Source: Circinella minor | Lineage: Eukaryota > Mucoromycota > Mucoromycetes > Mucorales > Lichtheimiaceae | NCBI GenBank assembly: GCA_016758965.1 | Contig: JAEPRB010000041.1 | Coordinates: 124,001-188,000, forward strand | Direction: 5' to 3' | Length of the DNA: 64,000 nucleotides | In this document: piece by piece, positions 20,648-34,318 of the stretch | Layout: each line of letters begins with the position of its first letter | Numbering within the stretch: position 1 is the first letter of the stretch | Translations under genes and position numbers: made by a program | The notes under the pieces: model-generated | The model's database searches: none | What the model saw: only the letters and a program-made list of their open reading frames with translations | Told to the model about the DNA's origin: nothing

Positions 20648-23600
20648 ACATATTATGAATCATATGTCATCATCAACAACACAAAAGCAACCAGCAGCCA
20701 TAATAATTGAAGAAGTTTCAGTTAGTTTAGAAAAACGTAAAAGACAAACAACGTCAAAGGATGACCAAGAAATTTTACATGATTTAGTCAAAGAAGTTTT
20801 GCAATAAAAATTATCAAATATCATCAGTGACAACGAAGAAAAAATGGTGGTGTTCCTTGAAGCAAAGAAAACTTGCCCCCAAGGATCACTACAAATGGTC
20901 AGCAACCTTGCCAAAACAAATCATAATATTTATCGAACTGCAAAGCAAATAAGCAACGCGTTAGCAAGTTTAGGTGGCACGAAACAACTATGGAAACAGG
21001 TTAAAAAGGACCATTCCAATCTTTTGTACAAGTAACATAAGGATAAAGCTTTGTAATAACAACAACGAGAGAAACAACAACCACCTGAAAATGATGAGAA
21101 TGAATCAAATTTAATTGACGATGACGAAGACAAATTACGAATGACTTCAGCCGTTACAATTGTCAGTGTGTTGCGTGATGATATTCCCAGTGACCTAGTT
21201 TACAACTCACTAAAGCAAGCAGCAATGGACGCAACTACAACAGTATTAAATGTTAGTGCTCTTGTTCGGATGACATTATTATCATTGGCCCAGCACAATA
21301 TATCAATTATCAAACGGAACGACGTTCAGCTCAAAAAAGAAAAGTTCGGATTTGATATTACTAAAATTCTACCAAAGTCATTTACTATTCGTAACAGAGA
21401 ACCCTTGAACAATATAAACAAGATTATGGTCGCTCCCCCAAATCTTGCTCTAAAGGAAATAGCTTAATAAGTTATACAAGCCCAATACCAGAGCACCAAC
21501 GTTCATTTACAGTTTATGCAGTCGCATAATCTTGGAAATAAGAAAGATAATAACAGCGATACCATCCATCCATTATGGGCTACGTAACCTTATTTTCAAG
21601 AAGCTCAACCTTCCTTCAACGGGAGACGGTCCAAGCATCACAACAGCAACAGCAGTCAAAGAATTCGATACAAATTTACAAAATATGTGGTCAGGAACTA
21701 ATATTTATGCAAACCCCCAACGTTACTTGATCCGTATTTTGGTTCGAGTACATTTGGCTCCTGAACGTGAACAAAAGACAATCGTACGTGCCAAGACACT
21801 TATTCAAAAAACAAAGGAAAAAATAACAACAATCTTCGACATCACAACCTCAACAATTATCAAGAAAACAAATTAAGTCCAAGATTCAGCATAAATGTCA
21901 TCAAATGGCAAAGCATATACGGCACGGAAAACTTTACGAAGATGATGAACATAAATACGCAACGCGTGTCCAATCCTGTACAAAACGATTGGATAAATTG
22001 GCTTCCATTCTAAAAGATCTTGGAGCGGTATGATTTATTTTTATTATTACTTTTGATGTTTATTATTTATCTATGAATAGATATAATAATAATTCTACAA
22101 CAGGGAAAATCGGATATTGGTGCCAAGACTGAAAAGGACAAGGTAAGAATGGGGAAATATAAAAATAAATTGTTTGGTTATGCTAAATCAAAGCACTGAT
22201 GTGTATTATTCTTTTTGTTCTCATATTAATATAGGACGTTGATCGTGTTGCAAGCAAACTTGGACCTGGTGATTTAGTAGAAATGTGGGAAGGCGAGGTT
22301 GAAGAAGAAGAAAGAGAGGAAGTAGAAGAAGAACCAAATGCGATGGAAAAAGGTACAACCCAATACGAATATTATACCTTCAGCCAGACGAGTCAGTCGT
22401 TCCAAAGGGAAATCGGTAGATCAAACACCAGAAGAAAAGGTGAAAGAATCAAGTGCTACTCGTATCAGAAAACTTGAAGGTATCTATATGCTTTAATTAT
22501 TATCATTTTTGCTTGATATCTATGTATATACTTTTGAGTGAGTTATTTTGTTTCGCAAAGACAGTGTTAAGGAAGTAAATGTTAAATATCCCGCTCGATC
22601 TTTTAGGTTTGATCAAGGCATTACTTCGCAATCCAAAAATTGATCGAACTGGAAGTGTATCTGATAACGAGCTCTTAAAATCCTCCTATGACATGTCTCT
22701 GAAATCTGACGAAATCGCTGTTGTAAAGCTCATTACTAACCAGCTACTACCCTACGCTCCTCACTCAGATTCGATGTGTCTTTTAACCCAATTACCATTC
22801 ATTCTTCTCGCCAACTCAATCCTAATTGCTGTCGGTTATCATGATCATGTACAAGAGATATCACCAATCATTTCTCCTCACAATATTCATGCAATACCCA
22901 TCAATTCTGCCATTATTTACGAGACTTTAACACCCCACAAGAATGGTATTCCCCAAGGACCCTTCGAGGTAATGCCTGTTGGTACAGATAAGGCAATCAC
23001 TTCAAGCTATGCCGCCCGCAAGAACGGCGACCCCATGTGGTAGTCTTTTTTCAATAAAGAGAAGGTTGTGTCTTTATGCAATCGACACAAACCATTATTT
23101 GCCAATCGGATGGTTGTTAGAACTGATAAGGCGGTGTCTATATTGGGATTGATTAAGGATAGTTATCTTCCTGTGGTGTCCGAAGAATATGAGACAAGAT
23201 AAAAGAAGAATCGTAAAAAGAAGAAAAAAATAAGAGTAAAGGTGTTCATGTTGCCAAGGAGTATGTGGAAAAGTCATTGCAACAACTACAACAACAATTG
23301 GATTACGTTGAATATATGATCAACAAGATGACTGCAGCTAGAGATATATTGAAAACCCAATTCAGGGAGGTTATCGAGGAATGGAATAGAACTAAAACTG
23401 AACGTTTAAAGAGTCGTGGCACCATTAAGCGCCTGTTAACTCAGAAGCTTAAAGGCCTAATGTTACAGACTTAGTAACAGGCAGACTTCGGTAAAAGCGA
23501 ACTCATATGGTAACATGGGTTGTACAAGTTGGTTCAGCAGTATAAAAGGGCTGCTGGACTGAGAAAATAAAAAATTAACCTCTTTTTCTACTGTATCATT

Positions 23601-25440
23601 TATTGACCTGGTTAAAAGTTCACAATAGACAGGACTAGTCTATAACACCTAGTTACGCCAAACGAAAAAAAAAGTCATTTGCTCAAACTAGCTCGAAGAT
23701 ATATCAAAGATTGAAGAAGTTCCAAATATAACCTTAATAAGGTACTAAGCAACTTTTTATTTGTCTTCTTTTTTTTTCCTTTCTTCTTTTTGTGTGAAGT
23801 TTGTTTTTTATTAAACATTGAATTTTTAGGCCATTGAGAACCACGGAACTATTGGTGATTTGTCTGTTGATGTACTACCTATCAAGCCAACTCCAAAACG
23901 CATGTAACATGATGATGTTACAGCGAGTATTGATGTTTCAGGTTTGCGTCTCAAAAGATTGCATATGGGGCCGCCGATTACGATTATGTTGTATTAGCAC
24001 ATTCAGTTCCCTTGGCAAATGATGATATTCAGTTCCACGTTCATTTGTACAACCAGCAACAAGGGTACCAACAACAGCAACTTCAACAAATCGAAGACTT
24101 GGTTAATCATAAAAAGGCGGAATTTATTGATGATTGTGAAGAGAAGCAAGAAGTCTATTTTTCTTCGAGTCAACTGCAGCAACAACAAGAGTCTGATAAT
24201 AACAACAACAATAGCGTACAGAAACAACTGCAAGAGCACTAACTTGAAGAAACAGACCAGAGCTTACAAATCGAGCAATTACGTCTCAAACTTACCAATG
24301 AAATAAAATTCACCAAAAAAAAATATTCTATTGATGATTTAAAACTGGCAAAACCTTTCTCAATCATACATGCCCAAGTGTATGAGGAGTCGTTTAACAG
24401 GAAATTTAATAGGAGACGAGTAAGGCGTAAAAAAGTGAGTTTCCTTCAACATATAACACGCAAGTCAGTTACTTATCACTTTTTTTTGTAAAATAGTCGA
24501 AGAAAAACAAGAAGGTTGTTGATGCTGAAGAATTGTTGAAGAACTCGTCCAATGGTATTATGGAACCAAGTGAAATATTGAAAAGGCAAAAGGCAAATAA
24601 ATTATGTGTTATATGTGTTACGTATTTATTTTGGTTGGTTGCGCACATCGATGGTATATTAGAATTGATTGTCTGTTAAGAATACACTCCGTGATTTCTA
24701 TTATTCTCCATTTGCTATGAATGAAAGACGACACCAGACAATCAAAAATGACCTTGTTTATTTTAAACTGGCTCGTGGTGAACGTCGTTGTTCATTATAT
24801 GATTTTTATGTAATACTATTATGAGATTAAGAAATTGACATGAATGTATTTTTTTTGTATTGATACGTAGGATTGGACTTGCAGGAATGAGTTTTAACAC
24901 TTTTCTTAAAAGACGACCAAGAAGAGGTGGGAAGAAATTTCGAGGTGCACATTACCATTCGACGACTGTTGGTTTACAAAACGAACACAGATCTAGTCAA
25001 ACATGCGTTTTTTGTTTCTTACCCTTAGAATTATTACCATCAAATACTGTCAAGAATGGGAAAAAGAAGAAAACATCACACGGCGCCCTCATCTGCACGA
25101 ATCCTACCTATCCCGCAGTGAAAGCTAGCTATACCACTTTTAATCGAGATTCGGTTAGTGCAACCGGTATTGGGTTGGCGGGTACAACAACTCTATTATC
25201 ACCCGACAGTATACCATTACCACCATATAACCCTTACGCCACCACCGCAACAACATCATCAACTACAACCAGTAAATTCCAACTGGATAAAAAATTTAGT
25301 TTGGTTTCGCCATCACTCCGTTCGTACGGTATGTATTTAAGTAACCAAGATGATGATCATGTGTGTAAAGTAAATCAAAAATCTTATTAAATAATTTAAC
25401 TGTTATATATTTATTTATCATAGGTGCAAGTCAGACATCC
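20648..25440 (+). pseudogene. decayed TnpB/Fanzor-like RuvC nuclease gene of a large Mucoromycota family
   Basis: Fragments in consistent order span 4.8 kb. The N-terminal part (20657-21876) ends with YLIRILVRVHLAPEREQKT. A middle helical part follows (21880-22470). A conserved block at 22579-23200 includes ELLKSSYDMS, VVKLITNQLLPYAP, ILIAVGYHDHV and SPIISPHNIHAI. Then come a coiled coil (23265-23474) and IAYGAADYDYVVLAHSVPLA near 23965. The final block (24860-25390) has RRPRRGGKKFRGAHYH, NEHRSSQTCVFC, GALICTNP, then NRDSVSATGIGLAG. The CxxC...C ribbon followed by an RD.x.A motif is the C-terminal hallmark of TnpB/Fanzor RuvC proteins. D at 23986-23988 fits RuvC-I and D at 25148-25150 fits RuvC-III. 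The fourth ribbon cysteine is replaced by Tyr (25109-25111). Stops at 20805, 21467, 23041 and 24241 mean it is dead. Grouping the pieces as one gene rests on family memory. Confidence 0.6.
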
Positions 25441-25799
25441 ACTGTTATTCATGGACCATTTAAGAACACTTATATTTTTCCCCTTCCCTCATTTTATTTC
25501 CCAGGAATTGTATAAGCGCCAAAATTTGCTAGTAATTTGACAATTGGAATTTTTATTTTGTGTAATGTGTGAGTAAGGGGGATTTATGGACACAAAACAT
25601 TCTTTTAAAGAATAAGAAAGAAATATACTCTGAATATAGACAACAAACTATAATAATAAAACTATAATAATAAATATAATTGATAATTGATACGTAATAA
25701 TAAAAAAAAAATAAGAAACAGAAGAAATTATATATAAAAGAAAGAAACTAAAAGAAAGAACTTTTTTATCTAATAAAATATTATCATTTTTTTTAATAT
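25441..25799. other. intergenic DNA between the Fanzor-like remnant and CotH gene 2
   Basis: A short possible terminal exon of the decayed gene (SQTSTVIHGPFKN near 25428-25467) is followed by AT-rich sequence. No other gene is supported. Confidence 0.35.
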
Positions 25800-28445
25800 T
25801 TATATAAGATGAAAGTAAATGAATGAAGAAATAGTAACAATAAAACAAGCAGACATGTTGGGTATAGAAATAATTAACGATGCTGCAGAAGAGTCGCCAC
25901 TGTTAGGCGATACAACATTACCACCATTGTTGCCATTGGGATGATCACTCACTTGACCTTGTGCATCCATATAACGACCTTGAGTATAAGCAGGTAAAGC
26001 GGGTAAATCATCATTATCTTGGATTTGAAGTTGTTGACAAACAGATTGTGAACGTTTTGTAACGAATTCCAAAATACCCACTTGTCCCTTGTTGGTAGAG
26101 TTCATTCCCATAGTGAAATCAGCTGCGGTCCAATTACTTGATTGACCAGGTGAATGAGGTTGTAAGCTACGATCCCAGTCCATATCTTCTTTGAGCATTT
26201 GAGTCCATGCATCAAGACGAGGACCAATAACACTTGGTTTGAAGAATCGTTTAACAATTGTCTTGAGAATGTTTTCAAATTCTCCTTTCCATTTAGGTGA
26301 ACCAAGAAGTTTTTCAACGAGAGGACGGGAGGCATTAACTTGACCATATTGATCATAGGAAACAGTTATTAAGTTTTGGTCGGGAAGATTGTTACCCAAA
26401 GTTTCATCAAAGTCATAAGTAATAAGAGTCCATTGCTTTGATTGTAAATCTTGATTAAGGTAATAATTACTGGCCTACGTAATTTAAAAAAAAAATGATA
26501 CAAAATAGTAAGTGTATAACATTCATTTATGATTATATTTAGTAACACGGGGTTTCCACGAAACCAAAAGAAGAAAAATTATATAAAAAAGTTGTACCTG
26601 GTACCAGAACCCATCCCAAGAAGCAGTCAAGAAACTGAATGCCATATGAATTAATGTATGTTGAGGATCAACAAGTTTCTTAAAGTCATCATCAGTAGCA
26701 GTCTGTGGATTGATGGCTTGGAGATCTCTCATGAAACCGATCAATGGACCCATTGAATTATTTTTAGATAGAGTGTTGTCTTCACCCTTATCTTCAAGTT
26801 TATAAAGATCTGCACTGTATAAGGTAGCATCATCGCCAAGATATGCAAGATTCCCTTCTTGTTGGGGTGACATGGCATTACCTTTATAAGTTGGCCCTAT
26901 TGATAATTTATACAAAAAGGAAATAATATTCAGCCTCATTAGCAAAAAAAATTTTTTTTTGTACCACTAATATAATATACTATTTCTCTTTTTTAAGAAA
27001 TAATGTTAGTGATATTTGATTGTTATTTATTACCAGTGAATTGATGTTTCCAATCACCAGCGTGAAGAACATTATCAATAAAATGAGTTGAAGCATCATC
27101 AATCATGACATAAAGACCGAAAGGTTGGTCATTAATAAATAAACGGACCCAACTTCCCGAAAGGGTTGCACCACCTGCAGCACCGATACAATCCATTATG
27201 AGTTTTTCTCTCCTATAAAGATTACATATACAACAAAAATAGGGGTGGACAAAAATTGTTAGTAAAAAAAAACTTCCTGATAATGTACTAGTCTAAATTT
27301 AGTTTTGAAAAAGTTGCTATGTGTGCGTACGTATGTACAATATAAAGGTTGTGCATATAGGTTTTGTCATTTTTTCCATTTTTGGTGGAGGGGAGCAGGA
27401 ATAATTGATAGGCCGGGAGAGGTTCTTTTTTTTTTTTCTGGGGTTAGTAAAAATGGGGGGAGGAGGAGGAGAGAGAAAGAGAGACAAAGAGGAAATTATT
27501 GGAGGGAGTAGAGATAAGTATGAAGTATATAGAGATGAAATGTATAAATGTGAAAGGAAAGGGAGAAGATCCAATGGTAAATAATATCTAATAGTAGTGA
27601 TAGGATGATAAAAATAAAAAAAATAAATTATAAATCACTTACGCCATAGTCATATCAGTTTCTTCTGCTCGAAGCTTGACAACAGTACGACCATATATCA
27701 AATCCTTTTCAGTCTTATTAAGAAACTTGTTTAATTCAAGTTTATAAGATTGTTTAGCAAAATCTTTTGTTGATTGACCCGAAGTGGAAAATCCAACACC
27801 AGAATAAGAATGAATTTCATTACTAGCAATATAAGTGAACTGATCAATTTGAATATCTTTAATATCAGCCTTGGGGTTCTTTAATAAGGTATCAAGACCA
27901 GTAGTATTGGCAACTCTTAAAATGACAGTAGCAATTTCATTGGATCGATTCATACCGGTAAAAAGTACTATTCAACGTGTTTAACACACATATATTTATT
28001 AGTTTATTGATTATATATGTTAGTATAAAGGATGATTGGTTTAGTATATAAAAGATGTATGTATATATATATATATATATATACCTGGATAGACGGGATT
28101 AAATGCTTGAGGAAGATCAGGTACATTATAAATGGTTTGTGAACGACCAAAAAATTCATTGCCAGTTGCAGTAGCACCTTGTTTGAGTTTACGTTGAGTT
28201 GGTTCGGCATTGTTTTGTTGACCGTCGATCATTACATATTGGTAACTATCACCAGAAGGTGCTTTACCAGTAAACAAGTTGGGTGTATCTTGACTACGTT
28301 CCAATGGATGTACTTGACCACCAACAGAAACACCAACAGATTGTTGTCCCTGTGGGAAGGCAACCACAGCATATTGAATATCATCAGCAAAGGTCCCTAT
28401 TGCCAAGCATAATAATGCTAAAAGATAAATTCCAAATAGCACCAT
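25800..28445 (-). CDS. CotH-family protein 2 (paralog of CotH gene 1)
   Basis: Five exons on the minus strand: 28445-28085, 27967-27643, 27212-27034, 26896-26598 and 26474-25800, giving 612 residues. The N terminus MVLFGIYLLALLCLAIGTFA is a signal peptide. The CotH domain has VGFSTSGQSTKDFAKQSYK, IYGRTVVKLRAEE, MIDDASTHFIDNVLH, SWDGFWYQ and ITYDFDETLG, with the DFD acidic pair at about residues 409-411. The C terminus is Ser/Asn-rich and ends in a hydrophobic stretch compatible with a GPI anchor. It shares all three introns of CotH gene 1 and has one extra intron, between 27034 and 26896, inside the segment before GPTYKGNA. The two genes are clearly paralogs by local duplication. Whether the protein acts as a kinase-like enzyme or a surface ligand is not decided by sequence. 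Confidence 0.88.
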
Positions 28446-30032
28446 TTTATTATTATTATTCTTATAGAAGTAGGAACAGAAGATGAAAAAATATCTCGTG
28501 TCAAAGGATTACAGGAATGAAAGAGAAAGAAAAGAAGAAGAAGAGACGCAAAGAAGGAGAAGAAAAGAAAAGAAATGGATGAAATAAAAAAAATACAGCT
28601 TTTTTATATAAGTTTGTAACTACTGTGTAATAGGTTAAGTATTTTATAACTAAGGTTATTTTTTTCACAGATGAATATAACACATTAGTAGAGGTGGCGT
28701 GTCTGTACAAGAATTCTGTTTTGTTCACACTCAATTTCGGGGGAGAGGGAAGGAGAGGTACTATTCCAATTTACACAATTTCTCTCGTACAAGTAACATA
28801 AGAAAAAAAAAACCTTTTATTTATTTATTTATTTTGAATGTTTAGAACTCATTTTATTTTATTAATACAAATATTATATGATTTGCCATTTATTTCTTTT
28901 CCTGCTATAGAATTTAATATTGATCATAGAGATTTTAGATATACCAAAACGCTTCTATAATAATGTTGGCGTTCGCATCCTAATAAAAGACTTTTTTATT
29001 CATCCGAATGACATATGAAAAATATTTGTTCCTCTCTTTCTCTTTTTTATTTTTACTCCTTTTTAAAGTATTTTTTGTTTCTTTTTCTTTTCTTTCCAAC
29101 CTTTCTCCTTGTTTCTCCTAGAACTCCTTAATTATTGTGGTATAGCTATTATATAGAAAGAAAAGAGGCGCGTATATATATATATATATATATATATATT
29201 ACCTTTTTTCTTGGGTTTCGAAACAAAGTTATGCAATAATAAATTCCATGTCATAACGAAAAGATCACCCATTTCTTTTTAATTGAATAAAAACCATAAA
29301 TAAAATTCTTTTATTTGTCGACGATCCATTTAAAAACGTGTACATATAAAAAAAAAAAAGAACAAGTGTTTCAAAAAAGAAAAAGATCTTCAGTATATTT
29401 ATTTACCTTTAAACAAATTATCTAAAAATAATAAATAATAAATAAAAATGAGAATATTTTTTATGTTGTATAAAATGATATATTGCATGAAAAAGAATGT
29501 TCCCAACATTTATCGCATTCTTTTTGTCGCCACCTAAAATCATTTTTCATCATCCATAACTTTCTTTTTTTTTAAGAGTTAAGGGGTGGGGGGGGAGAAG
29601 AAGAAGGAAAAGAAAAGTAAAACGACTATAATGCATTTGAAATGCATATACATATGATACGTACAGTAATTTTTTTTATAGTATCATATTTATTGTACAT
29701 GTATAATACACTGATAATATAATTGTTACTTTTACTGTTACTCAGTCTTGTTTATTACCCCTGGCATCTTTTACCCTTTCTTTTTTTTTTTTACTTTTGG
29801 ACCCGCTCCTTTTACTTTATATAACAATAAAATTGTTGACCAAAAAAAAAAAAAAGAAAGAAAGAAAGAAAGAAAGAATAATAAAATAAAGGAGGTTGAG
29901 AAAGGTTTGATTATATAATTGTAATGATTTGGGGGGATTACATGAAAGTTTATATTATTAAAAAAAAACAATTGGGTAAAATGAATTATATGTGCATACA
30001 AAGATGTCTGGGCTCTTTTTATATTGTTTCGT
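28446..30032. other. intergenic region with simple repeats
   Basis: It contains a purine-rich tract at 28500-28590, a TA microsatellite at about 29175-29200 and an AAAG run near 29855-29878. It includes the promoter of CotH gene 2. No gene is supported. Confidence 0.4.
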
Positions 30033-33000
30033 TTAGTCTTTTGTTAATGATAATGGTGTTGTTAATGTTGATTTTTTTTCTTGTTGCTTTTGTTTTTCTT
30101 CTAATACTTTGACTTTACGTTTCAATTCTAAAAACCATCCAACAGCTTCAACACGACGCATATCTGAGATACCCGATCCGCTTACTGTTTCAAAAATGAT
30201 TTTAAGCGTAGCATTTCGTGTTCCCGCGGTCATGGATCGTTGTAGTACAAGGGTCTCCACTTCATTCAATAATTGACCGAAAAACGGACCGAGAGACAAT
30301 GGCTTGAGTAAGTCAATTAATGCAGCTGTATATTGAGAATGTAATACGATATCTTTTTCATTGATAGACAATGCATGAATTTTATCCAGTAAATAATTAG
30401 TTGCTAACCAAGAAAGTGCATCATCCATCATACAAAGTGATTGAATCATTGTAGTATAAGCAAATCGAAGTTGTTGTAATGTCATTGGTTGAGGAAAACT
30501 CTAATAAAAATTGACCAAAATAAGTAAATAATATTATTTTTAAGTTGATGGACACAAAACCAAAAAAAAAATATATATATATTGACAAAAACTTACTTCG
30601 ATAAGTAATGGCGCATAAACACCCGTCAATTCACGAGATACTTCCTTTTGTGCCGAAAATACAGCTAATGCTGCGGAATGAACACTTTCATATAATTCCT
30701 TGTTTTCAGGATTTTTCCATTTCAATACAGGATAAATTACAGGAAGAATATCATTTTCTAATACTTTATCTTCAAGTTGTGACATGACTTGTTCAATCAA
30801 ATTAGTAAAATATGTTAGGCGAGATAATTGAACAGGTGATAATACGGAGATTGGATGTGTACGATCTGTCGTGAATTTTGAAGGTGCTACAAATGGTTAC
30901 ACGCGGGGTTTATGTGATAAGATAATATTTAGTTAGCTAAAAGGAGAAAAAAATTCCCAAGACAAAAAAAAAATTATGCTACCACACGCTGCTGCGTATT
31001 ATACATTACACAAATACAAACACAAGTACATACCATATTCCTGATACGCCGTAGAGATAAGATTATTGAGTTGACATGCATTGTCATCATGCATAAGATA
31101 TGCAACAGCATTAGTAATAGTATCCTGATAAGCTTTAAAACCTGATCCTGATCCAAGATGATCAGTAATGAAATGAAAGTTTGCAAAGATTGAAATAATA
31201 TCTTGAGCTATATAAAAAAAGAATGATAGAGGGAGTTAAAAAATGTTATTTATGATAATAAAAAAAAAACCTAACTTCTCCTTTATAATAATTGTACCTG
31301 CATATTGTACATTGACAAGTCCTTTTCCATCAGGAATATCTACAGCAATTGCTTTTAAAATAGCGGTAAAAGAGAATAACATGGTTTTGAAAATCAACCA
31401 AATAACAGTATCCAATTCTGACATGATCTTCTTACTTTCTTTAAAAATTTACATAAAAATTAGGATAGTCGTTAGTTATATCGTGTGAAAATTTGTGTAT
31501 AAAAAAACATAATACTAAAATAAAGAGTGAAAAAAAAAAAAGATTTATCTCACATACCTGTATCCATTGATGATTTTGGATTATTAGTGATAAAACGATC
31601 CCAATCCACAAGAATATTGTATGAGAATCCGACAAGTCTATATTATTATATTAGTTCAGAATAAGTTAAACACGCATTTAAATTCAGTAACGGTCTTCCT
31701 CCCTTAAAAAACAAACAAACACACTAGTTTTTTTTTATATATACATACCTGTCTAAAGAAGATTGTACCATTTTTGCCATACTAGACTCACTATCATCCT
31801 CTTCCAATCCCGTTAAAATGACAGTGCCAATAGCACGCGAGATTCTACCAATATCTTTATGAATAGCTCCTTCGGTGATCTTTTTAAGATGGTCCACATT
31901 CTTTTGTGATACATTCAAATTTTGAATGATTTCTCCATTTTGCCAGATTTGATCACTTGTAAGTAAACAAGATATTAACATTCTCAAAATATTCTAATAT
32001 TTATGAAATAGTGAAAAAATATACAATATACTTATTATTCGGTTGCTATGTAGTAATAATACTACTTTTTTTTTCTCCTCTATGTTCCCTCTCAACGCCG
32101 TTTTTTTTTTTCAAAACATACCTTATGATCCATTTTTTTTATAGCTTCAGTTGGTAAGTTTGGAAAACATTGTCCTGCAATGTAAGCAAAAACGTCTGTA
32201 TACCAGAAATATATAAGTTTCTATGTATATATACTATCACTCATAATCAACATATTCAATAAATTTACCTTGACTGATAATAACTGAATTGGGCTGCTTG
32301 TATACTTCTGTTACTAATTGACTGAAGCGTTCAACAAACTTTCCATCCAAATTCTCTTCCAAGGCTTTAACTTTTTTTGATTTATCTTTGGTGAATTGAA
32401 GCATTCTCCTATAATAATAATAATAATATCAATCATGAAGCTCATTATATATATATATATATATAGCTTATATGCCGTTACCGAAAAAAAAAAAACTTAC
32501 ACTACACCAGCAAGAATTGTCAATCGTGCCAACTTAATTTCTACAGACTCCTTTTCTCCCATATTTTCTACTAAAGCTACCAAAGTTTCCATATCTGCAT
32601 TTGCCTTAGTCTGTAGTTTCTGTTTAACACGAATATCAACTACATGTTGCATAGCAGCCATAGCAGCAGGAGCACTTGAATCAGGTCGACGATGAGGAAT
32701 CAATTTAACATAGGCAGTTAATAATCGTTCACAATGATCAACTTCAAATACATTCAATAAAGTAGTATTTGCCAAACAGTGAGCAACACCCGCATCTAAT
32801 GTTTCACCCATGGATTGTACAAGATCTGGATGATCAGCATATTGTTCCAATACTCGAGTCATGGCTTGAATGATTTGTGTGTCTGTAAATTGAGGTGGTG
32901 CTGTACCACAAAGTGCAACGAGTCCAATCCATGCTTCTTTTCGAATATCTAACGGGGTTTCTAATTCAACTAATGATTGTTGCATGGCTTCTAATACACG

Positions 33001-33429
33001 CGTAAGCTGTGGTTCAGCTGAAGCCAGTGCTTCGGGTGCACCAGATAATCGTCGTACCCAAACCGTCCATAAATTATATACATGCTGATTACGATCTTCA
33101 AGTGCTAATAAAGCTTCAATGAGTTGTGGTGTAAACCAAGAAAGTGGAAGGTGATCACTATATTTTGATAATTGCTCGACATGTTGGCGAATCTATACAT
33201 TTATTTATATTGATGCAAAAAAAAAAATAATAATAACGAAATGAGTTGCTTGTTAATTTTCAAACCTCTGGTATATATATTTGTAATAATAATTGTGTCA
33301 AAATATCATCACTTCCAACTAAGATTGCTTTATTACCTCATCAGGTTTTAAGGTTGAATATTGTAGAATTCCAGAATAACTATCAGATAGTGATTTTGCT
33401 AATGTCTTCAGATCTTGATTTTCTGCCAT
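30033..33429 (-). CDS. PEX8: helical-repeat protein resembling peroxin Pex8
   Basis: About eleven exons on the minus strand, about 800 residues in total. The clearest are 33192-32501, one starting at 32408, and the last at 30500-30033. All joins use GT..AG and keep frame. The protein is almost entirely alpha-helical. Landmarks are WVRRLSGAPEALASAEPQL, SYNILVDWDRFI, ISIFANFHFITDHLG, ILPVIYPVLKWK, ESVHSAALAVFSAQ, then YAPLLIE joined to SFPQPMTLQQLRFAY. The ending order (Y.ll..FP.p..l.QLR.A) resembles fungal Pex8, the intraperoxisomal organiser that links docking and RING complexes during matrix protein import. No SKL-type PTS1 is present; the C terminus is SLTKD. The start is uncertain: ATG at 33429 works if a 62-bp intron follows LSD. 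Another HEAT/ARM protein is the main alternative. Confidence 0.5.
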
Positions 33430-34318
33430 TACATATATATATAAAGCAAATAATAACGACCGAAAAAAAAAGTGGGGAAATAAGTTAACTTTTGTCAGCA
33501 CTTTTCTATGTTCAGTTATTGTATTCACATGAATCTATAATCCGGTTAATCTTAAATTACCGCTTCTCTCTCCCCGATTTACTAATTATGCTGACAAGGA
33601 AAAATAATTTTCTATAGTGGCCAAATAAATATACTTTTCAATCATAAACCACCCAATATTAATTATACGTGATCGCTAATAGAAGAAGAAATGTTCAAGA
33701 AAAAAATCATAAAAAACTAATATACGTAACATCATAATGACGATGATCTTTTCAATTTAAAGAGTAACAACAATTAAAGACCTGATCATATCATTAAAGG
33801 GATAAAATAAAGACCAAACTATATTTTTTGTCAACAACTTCATTAATGGTCAACAACAAATATTATGCTGATTTTCGGTGCTTCATAGAAAGGAACTTCT
33901 TAATAATTTAGCAGTAATACTTAACTTAAATAGTACAAAAAACATCTATAATAATATGTATAAGATAAAGTAGAGTCAATTTATACTGTTTAAAATGTCC
34001 ATATATTATATCGACCTGAACAGTTCGTATGGTATCGTGTCATTTCTTTTGTTATTGGTATACATTTTATGTTAATTACAGTTACTGCAATAACTCTCAA
34101 TTTTTAACTGACAAATTTGACTGTATTAGTTGTATGACAACATAACATTACCATGGAAACACAAAGATTTGGACAAAAGATTTTGGATACAATTATATAT
34201 TTACGTATTAAGAAAAGTACAAAAAAAAGACTCTTATGATTGTCATATATTACAGTTTTGATTAGGAATAAATAAAAAAATATTGCTAACAAATGCGTAA
34301 GAAAAGGAAATACTATTA
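33430..34318. other. intergenic DNA
   Basis: AT-rich, between the promoter of the Pex8-like gene and the 3' end of the transporter gene. I see no gene in it. Confidence 0.4.

Noticed and set aside
33319..33528. Reading the first exon of the Pex8-like gene straight through to a stop
   Set aside because: A 62-bp GT..AG intron after LSD joins in frame to DDILTQLLLQIYIPE and on to the long exon, which better fits one continuous gene.
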